Notes: generated by a model from the sequence alone, not told the origin. DNA of 64,000 bases from Blastococcus sp. TF02-8 (GCF_003319175.1 NZ_QOHK01000008.1:62001-126000), one strand, 5' to 3'; counted from the first letter of the stretch, positions 18,015 through 27,361 are shown. Numbers and translations are program-made.

Positions 18015-19235
18015 TCAGGAGAGGCGCTCCAGCACCATCGCCATGCCCATGCCGCCGCCGACGCACATGGTCTCCAGGCCGAACGTCTTGTCCTTGGTCT
18101 GCAGGCCGTTGATCAGCGTGCCGGTGATCCGGGCGCCGGTGCTGCCGAAGGGGTGCCCGACGGCGATGGCGCCACCGTGCACGTTCAGCTTGTCGATGTC
18201 GATGCCCAGGTCGCGGTAGCTCGGGATGACCTGCGCGGCGAACGCCTCGTTGATCTCGACCAGGTCGATGTCGTCGATGGTCATGCCCGCGCGCTTGAGG
18301 GCCAGGCGCGAGGCGTCGACCGGGCCGTAGCCCATGATCTCCGGCGAGAGGCCGGTGACCGCGGTCGAGACGACGCGGGCCAGCGGGGTGAGGCCCAGCT
18401 CGGCGGCCTTGGTGTCGCTCATGATCACCACGGCCGAGGCGCCGTCGTTGAGCGGGCAGGCGTTGCCGGCGGTGACCCGGCCGTCGGGGCGGAAGACCGG
18501 CTTGAGCCCGGAGATGCCCTCGAGGGTGGTGCCGGGGCGCGGGCCGTCGTCCTTCGTCACGACGGTGCCGTCGGGCAGCGTGATCGGGGTGATCTCGCGG
18601 TCCCAGAAGCCGTTGTTGATCGACTCCTCGGCGAGGTTCTGGCTGCGGACGGCGAACTCGTCCATCTCCTCGCGGGAGACGCCCTTGAGCAGCGCCAGGT
18701 TCTCCGCGGTCTGGCCCATCGCGATGTAGATGTCGGGGACCTGGCCGTCCTCACGGGGGTCGGTCCACGAGTCGGCGCCGCTCTCGGCGACCTTGGCGCC
18801 GCGCGCCTGGGCGTCGGCGAAGAAGGGGTTCTGGGTGTCGGGCAGCGAGTCGCTGTTGCCCTTCACGAACCGGGACACGGTCTCCACACCGGCGGAGATG
18901 AACACGTCACCCTCGCCGGCCTTGATGGCGTGCAGGGCCATGCGCGTGGTCTGCAGCGAGGAGGAGCAGTAGCGGGTGATCGTCGTGCCCGGCAGGTGGT
19001 CCATGCCGAGCAGGACGCTGACGACGCGGCCCATGTTGTGGCCCTGCTCGCCGCCGGGGAGGCCGCAGCCGAGCATCAGGTCGTCGATGTCGCGCGGGTC
19101 GAGGGCGGGCACCTTGTCCAGGGCGGCCCGGACGACGGCCGCGGCCAGGTCGTCGGGTCGCATGTCCTTGAGCGAGCCCTTGAACGCGCGGCCGATGGGG
19201 GAGCGCGCGGTCGAGACGATGACGGCTTCGGGCAT
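18015..19235 (-). CDS. acetyl-CoA acetyltransferase (thiolase)
   Basis: 406 residues. The thiolase triad is complete: acyl-accepting Cys90 (RYCSSSLQTTRMA), His361 (GGAIAVGHPFGSTGARI) and Cys391 (ETMCVGGGMGMAM). It should run either CoA-dependent cleavage of 3-ketoacyl-CoA or condensation of two acetyl-CoA; the sequence alone does not say which. ATG 19235 is preceded by GGAGG at a good distance, and the open frame beyond it overlaps the SGNH gene and is rejected. It stands alone with its own promoter region (19236-19365). Confidence 0.95.
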   Translation of the reverse strand: MPEAVIVSTARSPIGRAFKGSLKDMRPDDLAAAVVRAALDKVPALDPRDIDDLMLGCGLPGGEQGHNMGRVVSVLLGMDHLPGTTITRYCSSSLQTTRMALHAIKAGEGDVFISAGVETVSRFVKGNSDSLPDTQNPFFADAQARGAKVAESGADSWTDPREDGQVPDIYIAMGQTAENLALLKGVSREEMDEFAVRSQNLAEESINNGFWDREITPITLPDGTVVTKDDGPRPGTTLEGISGLKPVFRPDGRVTAGNACPLNDGASAVVIMSDTKAAELGLTPLARVVSTAVTGLSPEIMGYGPVDASRLALKRAGMTIDDIDLVEINEAFAAQVIPSYRDLGIDIDKLNVHGGAIAVGHPFGSTGARITGTLINGLQTKDKTFGLETMCVGGGMGMAMVLERLS

Positions 19236-19365
19236 GGGTCCTCCACGATGAGGGGGTCCGACACGGGTCGCCGGACATCGGTCATCTCGGAAAGTACCCC
19301 GGCGTCGCAGCGACGCATCCCGCTGTCGGGGGAGGGAACCCCCGGGTGTGCCGTGGGTCACGTCC

Positions 19366-20403
19366 TCAGGAGGCGGCGGTCGGCTCCGCTTCGGACTCGG
19401 CCCGCTCGGCCTCCTCCGGTGTCGGGACGCCGGTCGGCCGCGGCCGCCGCAGCAGCGCCCACGGGCCCCGGGGGCCGGTGCCGGAACCGGCGACCTCGGT
19501 GCCCTGCACCTCGGTGCCCGGACGGTTGGCGGCGCGGGCGGCGGCACGGGCCACCGGGCGCACGCTGTCACGGCGCAGCGACCGCAGGCCGCGCTCGGCG
19601 CCGGCCGGCCACACGTCGACCGCGTCGGCGACCGCGGGCAGCAGCACGGCGGCGGCCGCGGCGTAGCCCGCGGCGCTCGGGTGGAACTCGTCGTTGCTGA
19701 ACATGCCGTGGTCGGAGGCGAACGCCGGCCCGAGCAGGGAGCCCAGTGAGACGGTGCGCCCACCGGCCTCGACGACGGCGATGGTCTGCGCGGCCGCCAT
19801 CTGCCGGCTCCAGCGCCGGGCGAGGGTGCGCAGCGGCTGGGCGATCGGGCGGATCGTGCCCAGGTCGGGGCAGGTGCCGACGACGACCTCGCAGCCGACG
19901 GCGGTGAGCCGGCGGACGGCGTCGGTCAGGTGGCCGACCGAGACGGCGGTGGGCGTGCGGCTGGTGACGTCGTTGGCGCCGATCATGATCAGCGCGACGG
20001 TCGGCTTCTCCAGCAGCGCGCGGTCGACCTGGGCCTCCAGGTCTCGGGCCCGGGCGCCGGACACGGCGAGGCGGACCAGCCGGACCGGGCGCTCGGCGAG
20101 CTCGGCCAGGCCGGCGGCCACGAGCACGCCGGGGGTCTGCGAGGCGCGGGTGACGCCGAGGCCGACGGCGCTGGAGTCACCCAGGACGGTGAGCACGATC
20201 GGCTTGGCCCGCCCGCGCCCGCGCCCGTAGACGCCGTCGCCCGACGGCGGGTCCTGCTTGTCGGTCCGGGCCTCGACCTTGCGGCGGGCCGACCGGGCCT
20301 CCTCGCGGAGCAGGGCGAACAGCGCGGCCCCGGCGATCGTCACGCTGCCACCGCCGTAGGCGGCGCCGGTCGCGAGTCGTCGGGCGGTGTCGGTCTGCAT
20401 CAT
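19366..20403 (-). CDS. membrane-anchored SGNH/GDSL hydrolase
   Basis: 345 residues. An N-terminal hydrophobic stretch (about 14-32) suggests a membrane anchor or uncleaved signal. The SGNH blocks are all there: Ser77 in LGDSSAVGLG, Gly115 region (VSGARA), Asn144 in IGANDV, and Asp238/His241 in DEFHPSAAGY. It is therefore an active esterase or acyl hydrolase acting at the membrane or outside; the substrate is unknown. The C-terminal 80 residues are basic, Pro/Ala-rich and probably disordered. It is divergent from the DUF2252 gene. Confidence 0.87.
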   Translation of the reverse strand: MMQTDTARRLATGAAYGGGSVTIAGAALFALLREEARSARRKVEARTDKQDPPSGDGVYGRGRGRAKPIVLTVLGDSSAVGLGVTRASQTPGVLVAAGLAELAERPVRLVRLAVSGARARDLEAQVDRALLEKPTVALIMIGANDVTSRTPTAVSVGHLTDAVRRLTAVGCEVVVGTCPDLGTIRPIAQPLRTLARRWSRQMAAAQTIAVVEAGGRTVSLGSLLGPAFASDHGMFSNDEFHPSAAGYAAAAAVLLPAVADAVDVWPAGAERGLRSLRRDSVRPVARAAARAANRPGTEVQGTEVAGSGTGPRGPWALLRRPRPTGVPTPEEAERAESEAEPTAAS

Positions 20404-20463
20404 CGTCCCTCCGTCCCTGCTCGTCGGCGCCCTGTCGGCGGTTGCCCCGGGGCACCACTGACG

Positions 20464-20471
20464 TTATCGGC
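20464..20471 (-). promoter_or_regulatory. GCCGATAA element upstream of the SGNH hydrolase gene
   Basis: On the - strand this reads GCCGATAA exactly, the extended -10 of FliA/WhiG-type sigma factors, 61 bp before the SGNH start. The matching -35 (TAAA) is not present at 14-16 bp (CACA/ACAG/CAGG instead), so it may be chance. Confidence 0.25.
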
Positions 20472-20475
20472 CCCC

Positions 20476-20481
20476 TACGGT
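20476..20481 (+). promoter_or_regulatory. candidate -10 (TACGGT) for leaderless DUF2252 gene
   Basis: TACGGT, 7 bp, then GTG 20489, with no ribosome site. It fits the leaderless pattern seen elsewhere and is the reason GTG 20489 is chosen over GTG 20480, which would lie inside the hexamer. Confidence 0.45.
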
Positions 20482-20488
20482 GCGACCT

Positions 20489-21835
20489 GTGGCCCCTTCC
20501 TCAGCTGATCTGACCCGTTCGGGCGACACCGGCGAGCGCGCCCGGCAGATCGTCGAGGTGCTCGTCGACGCGTTCGGCGACCTCATGGAGGCCGATGCCG
20601 AGGCCTTCCGCACCAAGTTCCGCAAGATGGCGGCCGACCCCTTCGCCTTCTACCGGGGGAGCGCACCCCTGTTCTACGCGGACATGGCGACATCCCGGGA
20701 CCCGTGGAGCGACGAGCGCACGTCGCGGGTGTGGATCCACGGTGACCTCCACGCCGAGAACTTCGGCACCTACATGGACTCCACGGGGCGGATCGTCTTC
20801 GACGTCAACGACTTCGACGAGGCCTACCTGGGCCACGTGAGCTGGGACCTGCGCCGGTTCGTCGCCAGCTTCGCGCTGATGGCCTGGCGCAAGGCCTTCT
20901 CCGACGGCGTCATCGCCGATCTGATCCGGGTGTACCTCGACGCGTGGCTGGACCAGGTGGAGGCGTTCAGCCGTTCGGACGCGGACCGCGAGTTCGCGCT
21001 GACGGTGCACAACACCGAGGGCGCGGTCCGCGCGCTCGTGCAGGAGACGGCCACCCGCACCCGGCTCTCGCTGCTGGACCGGATGACGGTCGTGGAGCGG
21101 CACGAGCGACGGTTCGTGGACGGGTCGCGCAACCGGCGACTGGACGACGCCGAGCGCCGGGAGGTGCTCGAGGCGCTGGAGCGGTACAAGGACACGCTGC
21201 CTCCGCGGCCGTGGCGGCGGGAGGTGGCCTACGGCGTCAAGGACCTGATCGGCACGGGTGGTTTCGGGATCGGCAGCGCGGGGCTGCCCGCGTACAACGT
21301 GCTGCTCGAGGGTTACGACGAGGCGCTGGAGAACGACGTCGTCCTCTCGGTGAAGCAGGCCAACGTCCCGGCCCCCAGCCGGATCGTGACCGATCGCCGG
21401 ATCCGGGAGTACTTCGCGCACGAGGGGCACCGGACGGTGACCAGCCAGCGGGCCCTCCAGTCGCACACCTCGCAGTTCCTCGGCCACACCGAGATCCGCG
21501 GAACCGGCTTCGTCGTCGCCGAGCTCTCGCCCTACGAGCTCGACCTGGACTGGGAGGACCTGACCGAGCCCGACGAGATCCGCCCGGTGCTCGTGCAGCT
21601 CGGCCGGGCCACCGCGAAGCTGCACTGCGTGGGCGACGCCGACAGCGACCACGACCTCGTTCCGTTCCAGACCGAGGAGGCGGTGCTGACGATGATCGGC
21701 GACCGGCGCGCGGAGTTCGTCGCCGACCTGGTGGAGTTCGCGCGGTCCTACGCGCTGCGCACGATGGAGGACCACCGGCTGTTCGTGGACGCCTTCCGTG
21801 CCGGGCAGATCCCGGGCATCAGCTCCAGCGACTGA
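20489..21835 (+). CDS. DUF2252 protein (kinase-like fold)
   Basis: 448 residues. The family hallmark is a kinase-like catalytic segment: VWIHGDLHAENFGTY, comparable to the HGD-x4-N loop of aminoglycoside and choline kinases, followed by VFDVNDFDEA, comparable to the metal-binding DFG/D region, and SWDLRRFVASF. Later landmarks are GFGIGSAGLPAYNVL and LGRATAKLHC. The reaction of DUF2252 proteins is not established; a small-molecule phosphotransferase is a reasonable inference. It is divergent from the SGNH hydrolase. Confidence 0.88.
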   Translation: MAPSSADLTRSGDTGERARQIVEVLVDAFGDLMEADAEAFRTKFRKMAADPFAFYRGSAPLFYADMATSRDPWSDERTSRVWIHGDLHAENFGTYMDSTGRIVFDVNDFDEAYLGHVSWDLRRFVASFALMAWRKAFSDGVIADLIRVYLDAWLDQVEAFSRSDADREFALTVHNTEGAVRALVQETATRTRLSLLDRMTVVERHERRFVDGSRNRRLDDAERREVLEALERYKDTLPPRPWRREVAYGVKDLIGTGGFGIGSAGLPAYNVLLEGYDEALENDVVLSVKQANVPAPSRIVTDRRIREYFAHEGHRTVTSQRALQSHTSQFLGHTEIRGTGFVVAELSPYELDLDWEDLTEPDEIRPVLVQLGRATAKLHCVGDADSDHDLVPFQTEEAVLTMIGDRRAEFVADLVEFARSYALRTMEDHRLFVDAFRAGQIPGISSSD

Positions 21836-21840
21836 CGGGC

Positions 21841-23826
21841 CTAGCGGGCGCGGCGGCCGCGTCTGGTGCGGAGGTAGTCGGCGACGACGTACTCGCCGAG
21901 CCGCTCGGCGTCGGGCTGGAACACCCGCCCACCGGCCCGCTGGGTCAGGTCGTGCACGAAGTGGACCAGGCCGGGGTCGGGGTCGAGCGCGAACACGTTC
22001 ACGGTCGCCCCGGACCGGGCGACCCGCTCGACCTCGGCCACGGTGCGCGCGATGGTCTCGGGCATCGGCGGCCAGCAGAAGAACGGCGTGCCGTCGTCCT
22101 CCAGGTGCGCGGTCGGCTCGCCGTCGGTGACCACCAGGACCACCGGTTCGGCGTCCCGGTGCCGGGCGAGGAACCGCCGGGCGAGCATCAGCCCGTGCTG
22201 CAGGTTGGTGCCCTGCAGGGTGTCGACGGACAGCTCCGCCAGCGTCTCGGGCCGCAGCACCTGAGCGGTGGAGGAGAAGCCGATGATCTCGATGGCATCC
22301 TGCGGGAACTTCGTCGTCACCAGCGAGTGCAGCGCCATCGCCGTCGACTTCGCCGCTCCCCACGTGCCGCGCAGCGCCATCGAGTAGGAGAGGTCCACCA
22401 GCAGGGCCACGGCCGCACCGGTGCGGCGCTCGGTCTCGACCACCTCGAAGTCCTCGACGGCGATCCGCACGGCGCGGGCGCCGTCCTCCCGGGGCTGGTG
22501 CGCCGTGCGCAGGACGGCGTTCTTCACCGTGCGGACGACGTCCAGCGGCTGCTCGTCGCCGAACTGCCACTCCCGCGAGCTGCCGGTCAGCTCCCCGGCC
22601 GCGCCGGCGTCGGCGACGTCGTGCTCACCGCGGCCGGTGGCGTCGAGCTTGGCGAACACGCGGCGCAGCGCGGTGGCGCCGAGCCGGCGGACGGCCTTGG
22701 GGGAGAGCTCCAGCTTGCCGTCGGAGCGCTCCAGGTAGCCCTGCCGCTCGAGCTCGCGCTCCAGCTGGCGCAGGGCGGCCAGGTCGTCGGCGGCCGAGCG
22801 GCCGAGCGCCCGCTCCAGCAGCTCCTCGTCGACGTCGGAGAGCGAGGCGCCGGCGTAGCCCTGGGACAGCTGGTTGGACAGCGCCTCCAGGTCGGCCAGC
22901 TCCGCGACGGCGCTGGTGGCGTCGCCCAGACCCAGGGAGGGCTCGCCGTCGGGCACCTGGCCGCGCTGGCCCCACGGGAGGTCCGGCCGCGCCTGGCGGA
23001 GCGCGTCGGAGAGGCGCGCCATCTCGCTGGCCAGCCCCATGTCCTCCATGGTCTGGGCCATGAGCTCGCCGAGCTCGGCGCGCTGCTCGGGGGAGAGCCC
23101 GGCCATCATGCGTTCCTGGGCGGCGGCCCGGCGGGCCAGGGAGTCGATCAGCTCCTCGACCGACTCCGGCCGGTCGGGGAAGAACTGGCCGTGCTGCTCC
23201 ATGAACTCGGCGAACTGCTGGTCGGTGTCCTCGCCGCGGTTGTGCGCGTCGACCAGCCGGGACAGGTCGGCCACCATGTCCTTGACCGCCTGCAGGTCCT
23301 GCTCGCTGGCGTTCTCCAGCGCCTGCTTCATCGAGGCGAAGGAGCTGTCGAGCACCTCCCGGCGCAGCAGGTCCTGGATCCGGTCGTAGGCCTGCCTGGC
23401 CTCGGCCGACCGCCAGTCGTAGTCCTTCAGCTCCCGGACCGCCCCCGCGGTGTCGCCGGGCAGCGCGTCGAGCTCGGCCTCCTTGAGCCGCGCCATGTCG
23501 TCCGGGTCCGGGAAGAGCTCGCGGCGCTCGGCCTCCAGGGCCTTGTCGAGCAGCTCGCGCACCTCCTGCAGGGTGCCGTCCATCCGCCCGGCGGTGCGGG
23601 CCTTGCGCAGCCGGTCGCGCACCTGGCGACGGAGCTCGTCCAGGCCGCGACGCCCCTCGGTGCCCCGGCGCAGCAGCTCGCGCAGCGCCTCGCGCACCCC
23701 GCTGCCGCCGAGCACGGAGTCGCCGATCTCGTCGACGGCGTTGCCGAGGTCGTAGGGCGGGGTGAGCGGATCGGCGCCGCCCCGCCACCGGCCGTACCGG
23801 TAGCCCTTCGGTGCCCGGTGCGCCAC
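21841..23826 (-). CDS. VWA domain protein (BchD/CoxE-like partner of an AAA+ ATPase)
   Basis: 661 residues. The first two thirds are long, charged and helical with many Glu/Arg/Leu repeats. The C-terminal third is a von Willebrand A domain with an intact MIDAS metal site: DLSYSM (D-x-S-x-S, near 475), the Thr in GTNLQHG and the Asp in VVTDGEPTAH. In MoxR/VWA and chelatase-type pairs this domain couples the ATPase ring to a client protein. Its GTG follows the stop of the AAA+ gene by 2 bp, so the two are co-translated. No metal-tetrapyrrole genes lie nearby, so a chelatase role is not supported. Confidence 0.85.
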   Translation of the reverse strand: MAHRAPKGYRYGRWRGGADPLTPPYDLGNAVDEIGDSVLGGSGVREALRELLRRGTEGRRGLDELRRQVRDRLRKARTAGRMDGTLQEVRELLDKALEAERRELFPDPDDMARLKEAELDALPGDTAGAVRELKDYDWRSAEARQAYDRIQDLLRREVLDSSFASMKQALENASEQDLQAVKDMVADLSRLVDAHNRGEDTDQQFAEFMEQHGQFFPDRPESVEELIDSLARRAAAQERMMAGLSPEQRAELGELMAQTMEDMGLASEMARLSDALRQARPDLPWGQRGQVPDGEPSLGLGDATSAVAELADLEALSNQLSQGYAGASLSDVDEELLERALGRSAADDLAALRQLERELERQGYLERSDGKLELSPKAVRRLGATALRRVFAKLDATGRGEHDVADAGAAGELTGSSREWQFGDEQPLDVVRTVKNAVLRTAHQPREDGARAVRIAVEDFEVVETERRTGAAVALLVDLSYSMALRGTWGAAKSTAMALHSLVTTKFPQDAIEIIGFSSTAQVLRPETLAELSVDTLQGTNLQHGLMLARRFLARHRDAEPVVLVVTDGEPTAHLEDDGTPFFCWPPMPETIARTVAEVERVARSGATVNVFALDPDPGLVHFVHDLTQRAGGRVFQPDAERLGEYVVADYLRTRRGRRAR

Positions 23827-23828
23827 GG

Positions 23829-25292
23829 TCAGGCCCCGTAGACCGTGCGGCCGCCGTCGGTGTCCTTGGCCAGCCGCCGGGTGAGGTAGAGGCCTTCGAG
23901 CGCGAACTCCACCGCGGCCGCCGCCTGCTCGGCGGACTGCTCGCCCTCGGGCACCCCGAGCCGGCCCAGCAGCTCCGCCAGCTTCGGGATGGTGCCGAGC
24001 TGGCCGAGCAGCGCCGGGGCCGGCACCAGGTCGCCGGACTCCACCGTGTCCCCGCCGGTGAAGTGCTCCTGCAGCCCGGTCAGGTCCAGCCCGGCGCAGC
24101 GCGCGCGGAAGGTCTGCGCCGTCGCCTGGCGGAGCAGGTGGTCGAGGATCTCCAGCTCGCGGTCGTCGTCGGGGTCGGACCCGGCGTCGGCGAACTCCAC
24201 CTTGCCCCGGCTCGCCGGGACGATCGCCGGCAGGTCGACCACCCGGGCCACCGGTCGGGTCTCACCGGCGACGGCGGCACGGCGGACGGCGGAGGCGGCC
24301 ACGGTCTCCAGCCCGGCGATGGCGAAGCGGGCGCTGACACCGGACCGCTGGTCGACGTGGCCGGACTCGCGGACCAGCCGCGTGAACCGGGCGACGATCT
24401 CGACCAGGTGCTGCGGGACGACCGGCTGGGCGAGGTGGTCGGCACCGAACGCCGTCGGCCAGCTCACCGCGGCCTCCTGCTGCAGCAGCCGGATCTCGTC
24501 GGCCAGCTCGATCGGGTAGTGGGTGCGCACCTCGGCCCCGAACCGGTCCTTGAGCGGGGTGATGATCCGCCCGCGGTTGGTGTAGTCCTCGGGGTTGGCG
24601 CTGGCCACGAGCAGCAGGTCCAGCGGCAGCCGCACGCGGTAGCCGCGGATCTGGATGTCGCGCTCCTCGAGGACGTTGAGCAGCGCGACCTGGATGCGCT
24701 CGGCGAGGTCGGGCAGCTCGTTGACGCTGAAGATGCCGCGGTTGGTGCGGGGCACGAGCCCGTAGTGGACCGTCTCCGGGTCGCCGAGCGTGCGGCCCTC
24801 GGCGACCTTGATCGGGTCGACGTCGCCGATCAGGTCGCCGACGCTGGTGTCCGGCGTCGCCAGCTTCTCCCCGAACCGGTCGCTGCGGTGCAGCCAGCCG
24901 ACCGGGGTCGCGTCGCCGTGCTCGGCGATCTGCCGGTGCGCCCAGACGCTGATCGGGGCCAGCGGGTGCTCGTTGAGCTCGCTGCCGACGAGCACCGGCG
25001 TCCACTCGTCGAGCAGCCCGACCAGCGTGCGGATCAGCCGGGTCTTGCCCTGGCCGCGCTCGCCGAGGAGCACCAGGTCGTGGCCGGCGATGAGGGCGCG
25101 CTCGACCTCGGGGAGCACGGTGTCCTGGAAGCCGACCATGCCCGGGAGCGTCGGCTCGCCGGCGGACAGGCGGGCGAGCAGGTTGGCGCGGATCTCGGCC
25201 TTGACCGGCCGGAAGGAGGCCCCGGTGGCGCGCAGGTCGCCGAGGGTGGTCGGTGCGGGTGAGGGGGTGGCTGGTGCGGGCGTCTCCGTCAC
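23829..25292 (-). CDS. AAA+ ATPase of the MoxR/BchI (magnesium-chelatase-like) type
   Basis: 487 residues. Walker A is LLGERGQGKT (77-84), Walker B and the insert helix appear at GIFSVNELPDLAERIQ (about 187-200), and sensor residues follow at ASANPEDYTNRGRIITPLKDRFG. The Pro/Thr-rich first 17 residues are not conserved-looking. GTG 25292 was chosen because the frame upstream runs into the promoter region of ilvA on the other strand. It is expected to form a hexamer that remodels a client with its VWA partner. The client is unknown. It is divergent from ilvA. Confidence 0.88.
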   Translation of the reverse strand: MTETPAPATPSPAPTTLGDLRATGASFRPVKAEIRANLLARLSAGEPTLPGMVGFQDTVLPEVERALIAGHDLVLLGERGQGKTRLIRTLVGLLDEWTPVLVGSELNEHPLAPISVWAHRQIAEHGDATPVGWLHRSDRFGEKLATPDTSVGDLIGDVDPIKVAEGRTLGDPETVHYGLVPRTNRGIFSVNELPDLAERIQVALLNVLEERDIQIRGYRVRLPLDLLLVASANPEDYTNRGRIITPLKDRFGAEVRTHYPIELADEIRLLQQEAAVSWPTAFGADHLAQPVVPQHLVEIVARFTRLVRESGHVDQRSGVSARFAIAGLETVAASAVRRAAVAGETRPVARVVDLPAIVPASRGKVEFADAGSDPDDDRELEILDHLLRQATAQTFRARCAGLDLTGLQEHFTGGDTVESGDLVPAPALLGQLGTIPKLAELLGRLGVPEGEQSAEQAAAAVEFALEGLYLTRRLAKDTDGGRTVYGA

Positions 25293-25424
25293 CCCCGCCA
25301 CGGTACGACGGGCGCGGCTCCGGTGGAGCGGTGACGACGCCGCGTTCCGGCCGGAACGCCGGGTCGACCCGCGCGACCGTCGCGCCTCATCCGCGCGGTC
25401 GATGCGTGCTGCGAGGATCGGGCC

Positions 25425-26639
25425 GTGTCCGTCCCCCTGGTCAGCGGCGCGGAGGTCGAGGCCGCCGCCGAACTGCTGGACGGCGTCGTGCGCCGCACGC
25501 CGCTGGAGTTCTCCGGTGCCCTCGCCGACCGCGTCGGCGGGCCGGTCTGGCTCAAGTGCGAGAACCTGCAGCGCACCGGTTCCTTCAAGATCCGCGGGGC
25601 CTACACCCGGATCGCGCGGCTCACGGAGGAGGAACGCGCTCGGGGCGTCGTCGCGGCCAGTGCGGGCAACCACGCCCAGGGCGTCGCTCTGGCCGCCCGG
25701 CTGCTGGGCGCCCGGGCCACGGTCTACATGCCCGAGACGGCGCCACTGCCCAAGGTCGCGGCCACCGAGGCCTACGGGGCGCAGATCGAGATGTTCGGCC
25801 AGTCGCTCGCGGAGCCGCTGCTGGCCGCCGCCGAGCACGCCGAGCGCACCGGCGCGGTCTTCATCCACCCCTTCGACCACGCCGACGTCATCGCGGGGCA
25901 GGGGACGGTCGGCCTCGAGGTGCTCGAGCAGTGCCCGGAGGTCGCCACGGTGCTGGTGTGCGCCGGGGGCGGGGGGCTGGTGTCCGGCGTCGCCGCGGTG
26001 GTCAAGGAGCGCCGTCCCGACGTCCGGGTGGTGGCGGTGCAGGCGGAGGAGGCCGCGGCCTTCCCCGGCTCGCTCGCGGCCGGCCGCCCGGTGGCGCTCC
26101 CGTCGATGAGCACGATGGCCGACGGGATCGCCGTCCCGAAGCCGACCGACCTGACCTTCGCGCACGTGCAGGGGCTGGTCGACGAGGTCCGCACGGTCAG
26201 CGAGGAGGACCTCTCCCGGGCGCTGCTGTTCTGCCTGGAGAGGGCGAAGCTCGTCGTGGAGCCGGCCGGGGTGGCCGCGGTGGCCGCCGTGCTGGCCGAT
26301 CCGACCGCGTTCCGAGCGCCGGTGGTCGCCGTCGTCTCCGGCGGCAACATCGACCCGGTCCTGCTGCTGAAGGTCGTCCAGCACGGCATGGCCGCGGCCG
26401 GGCGCTACCTCTCGCTGCGCCTGCGGGTGCCCGACCGTCCGGGCTCGCTGGCCGCCGTCCTCGCGGAGCTGGCCGCCGTGGGTGCGAACGTGCTGGAGGT
26501 CGAGCACGAGCGGACGACGACGCGGCTCGGCATCGGCGAGGTCGAGATCTTCGTCGTCGTCGAGACCCGTGGGCCGGTGCACGCCGGGGAGGTCATCGGC
26601 GCCCTGCGCAGCGCGGGGTACGCCGTCACCCCGGAGTGA
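25425..26639 (+). CDS. ilvA: threonine ammonia-lyase with one ACT domain
   Basis: 404 residues. The PLP Lys is Lys55 (TGSFKIRGAY), the Ser/Gly phosphate loop is SAGNHAQGVAL and the cofactor-binding glycine cluster is CAGGGGLVSG. A single C-terminal ACT domain (about 325-404, LRVPDRPGSLAAVLAEL) binds a regulatory amino acid. It deaminates threonine to 2-oxobutanoate. A single ACT domain fits the shorter class; whether it is isoleucine-inhibited or catabolic cannot be told. GTG 25425 lies 6 bp after GAGGAT, the leaderless layout. Confidence 0.92.
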   Translation: MSVPLVSGAEVEAAAELLDGVVRRTPLEFSGALADRVGGPVWLKCENLQRTGSFKIRGAYTRIARLTEEERARGVVAASAGNHAQGVALAARLLGARATVYMPETAPLPKVAATEAYGAQIEMFGQSLAEPLLAAAEHAERTGAVFIHPFDHADVIAGQGTVGLEVLEQCPEVATVLVCAGGGGLVSGVAAVVKERRPDVRVVAVQAEEAAAFPGSLAAGRPVALPSMSTMADGIAVPKPTDLTFAHVQGLVDEVRTVSEEDLSRALLFCLERAKLVVEPAGVAAVAAVLADPTAFRAPVVAVVSGGNIDPVLLLKVVQHGMAAAGRYLSLRLRVPDRPGSLAAVLAELAAVGANVLEVEHERTTTRLGIGEVEIFVVVETRGPVHAGEVIGALRSAGYAVTPE

Positions 26640-27204
26640 CGCCGTCCCGGCCGGCGGGCTGGTCGACCTCGCCGAGCAGCCCGCCCGCTGCATCCAGGAC
26701 CCGTACGGTGAAGGGGTACCGCGAGTCGGCGCAGACGACGAGCAACCCGACCGGCGCCTCGACCGGGCGCCGCGTCGCCCGGCCCTCCTGGGTCACCTCG
26801 ACGGTGGCGGCGTCGGTGCCGACGGGGCCGAAGAGTGCCGTGCAGCCGCGATCGTCGGCCCAGCCGGCGGTCATGCCGTCGAGGGCGGCGGTTCCCGGGG
26901 GGACGGCGACCCGATCCAGGGTCGGCTCGTCCGTCCAGTTCCCGCCGCCACCGCCCCAGATCTCCCACTCCCCGTCGACGAGGCAGAAGAGCTCGACGTC
27001 CACCTGGGGGAACGGCTCCTCGTCGTCGTCCCATCGCAGGTAGCGCACGTGGGCCACGGCTGCGGTGTCCGGGCCCACCCAGCAGCCGACCGGGACCGAC
27101 CGGCCGAGGGGGAGGTCGCGCCCGGGCAGTTCCGGGAGGCCATGAGCGAGCACCCACCGGCTCCACTGCTCGGCCAGAGCGGCGTCGAAGCTCCCGGGGC
27201 GCAC
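26626..27204 (-). CDS. hypothetical protein
   Basis: 192 residues from GTG 27204. Not recognised. It has a Trp/Asp/Glu-rich first half (VRYLRWDDDEEPFPQVDVE, DGEWEIWGGGG) and a beta-rich second half (GLLVVCADSRYPFTVRVLD), with no signal peptide or TM helix. The composition looks like a real soluble protein rather than a shadow. Its 3' end overlaps the convergent ilvA by 14 bp. The start is uncertain: the frame is open to 27396, but that part overlaps the ABC promoter region. Confidence 0.55.
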   Translation of the reverse strand: MRPGSFDAALAEQWSRWVLAHGLPELPGRDLPLGRSVPVGCWVGPDTAAVAHVRYLRWDDDEEPFPQVDVELFCLVDGEWEIWGGGGGNWTDEPTLDRVAVPPGTAALDGMTAGWADDRGCTALFGPVGTDAATVEVTQEGRATRRPVEAPVGLLVVCADSRYPFTVRVLDAAGGLLGEVDQPAGRDGVTPG

Positions 27205-27348
27205 CGCAGCAGCCTGACACGCGCGGGAGCGATGAGTCCGGTCCTCTCGCGGGGTCTTCGTTGCTGTCCCGTGTCCGCGGGGCGGGAACGGAGGACTGCG
27301 CGTGTACGCGACGGAGAAAAGCGGTGGGGAACTGTCGGGGGGTGGGCC

Positions 27349-27354
27349 TAGCGT
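27349..27354 (+). promoter_or_regulatory. candidate -10 (TAGCGT) for leaderless ABC ATPase gene
   Basis: TAGCGT, 7 bp, then ATG 27362, with no ribosome site between. It supports ATG 27362 over the upstream GTG 27302. Confidence 0.45.
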
Positions 27355-27361
27355 CCGCGGC

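Noticed and set aside
21841-25292. Magnesium or cobalt chelatase (BchID/CobNST)
   Set aside because: The domain pair is similar, but there is no large catalytic subunit or tetrapyrrole gene nearby.
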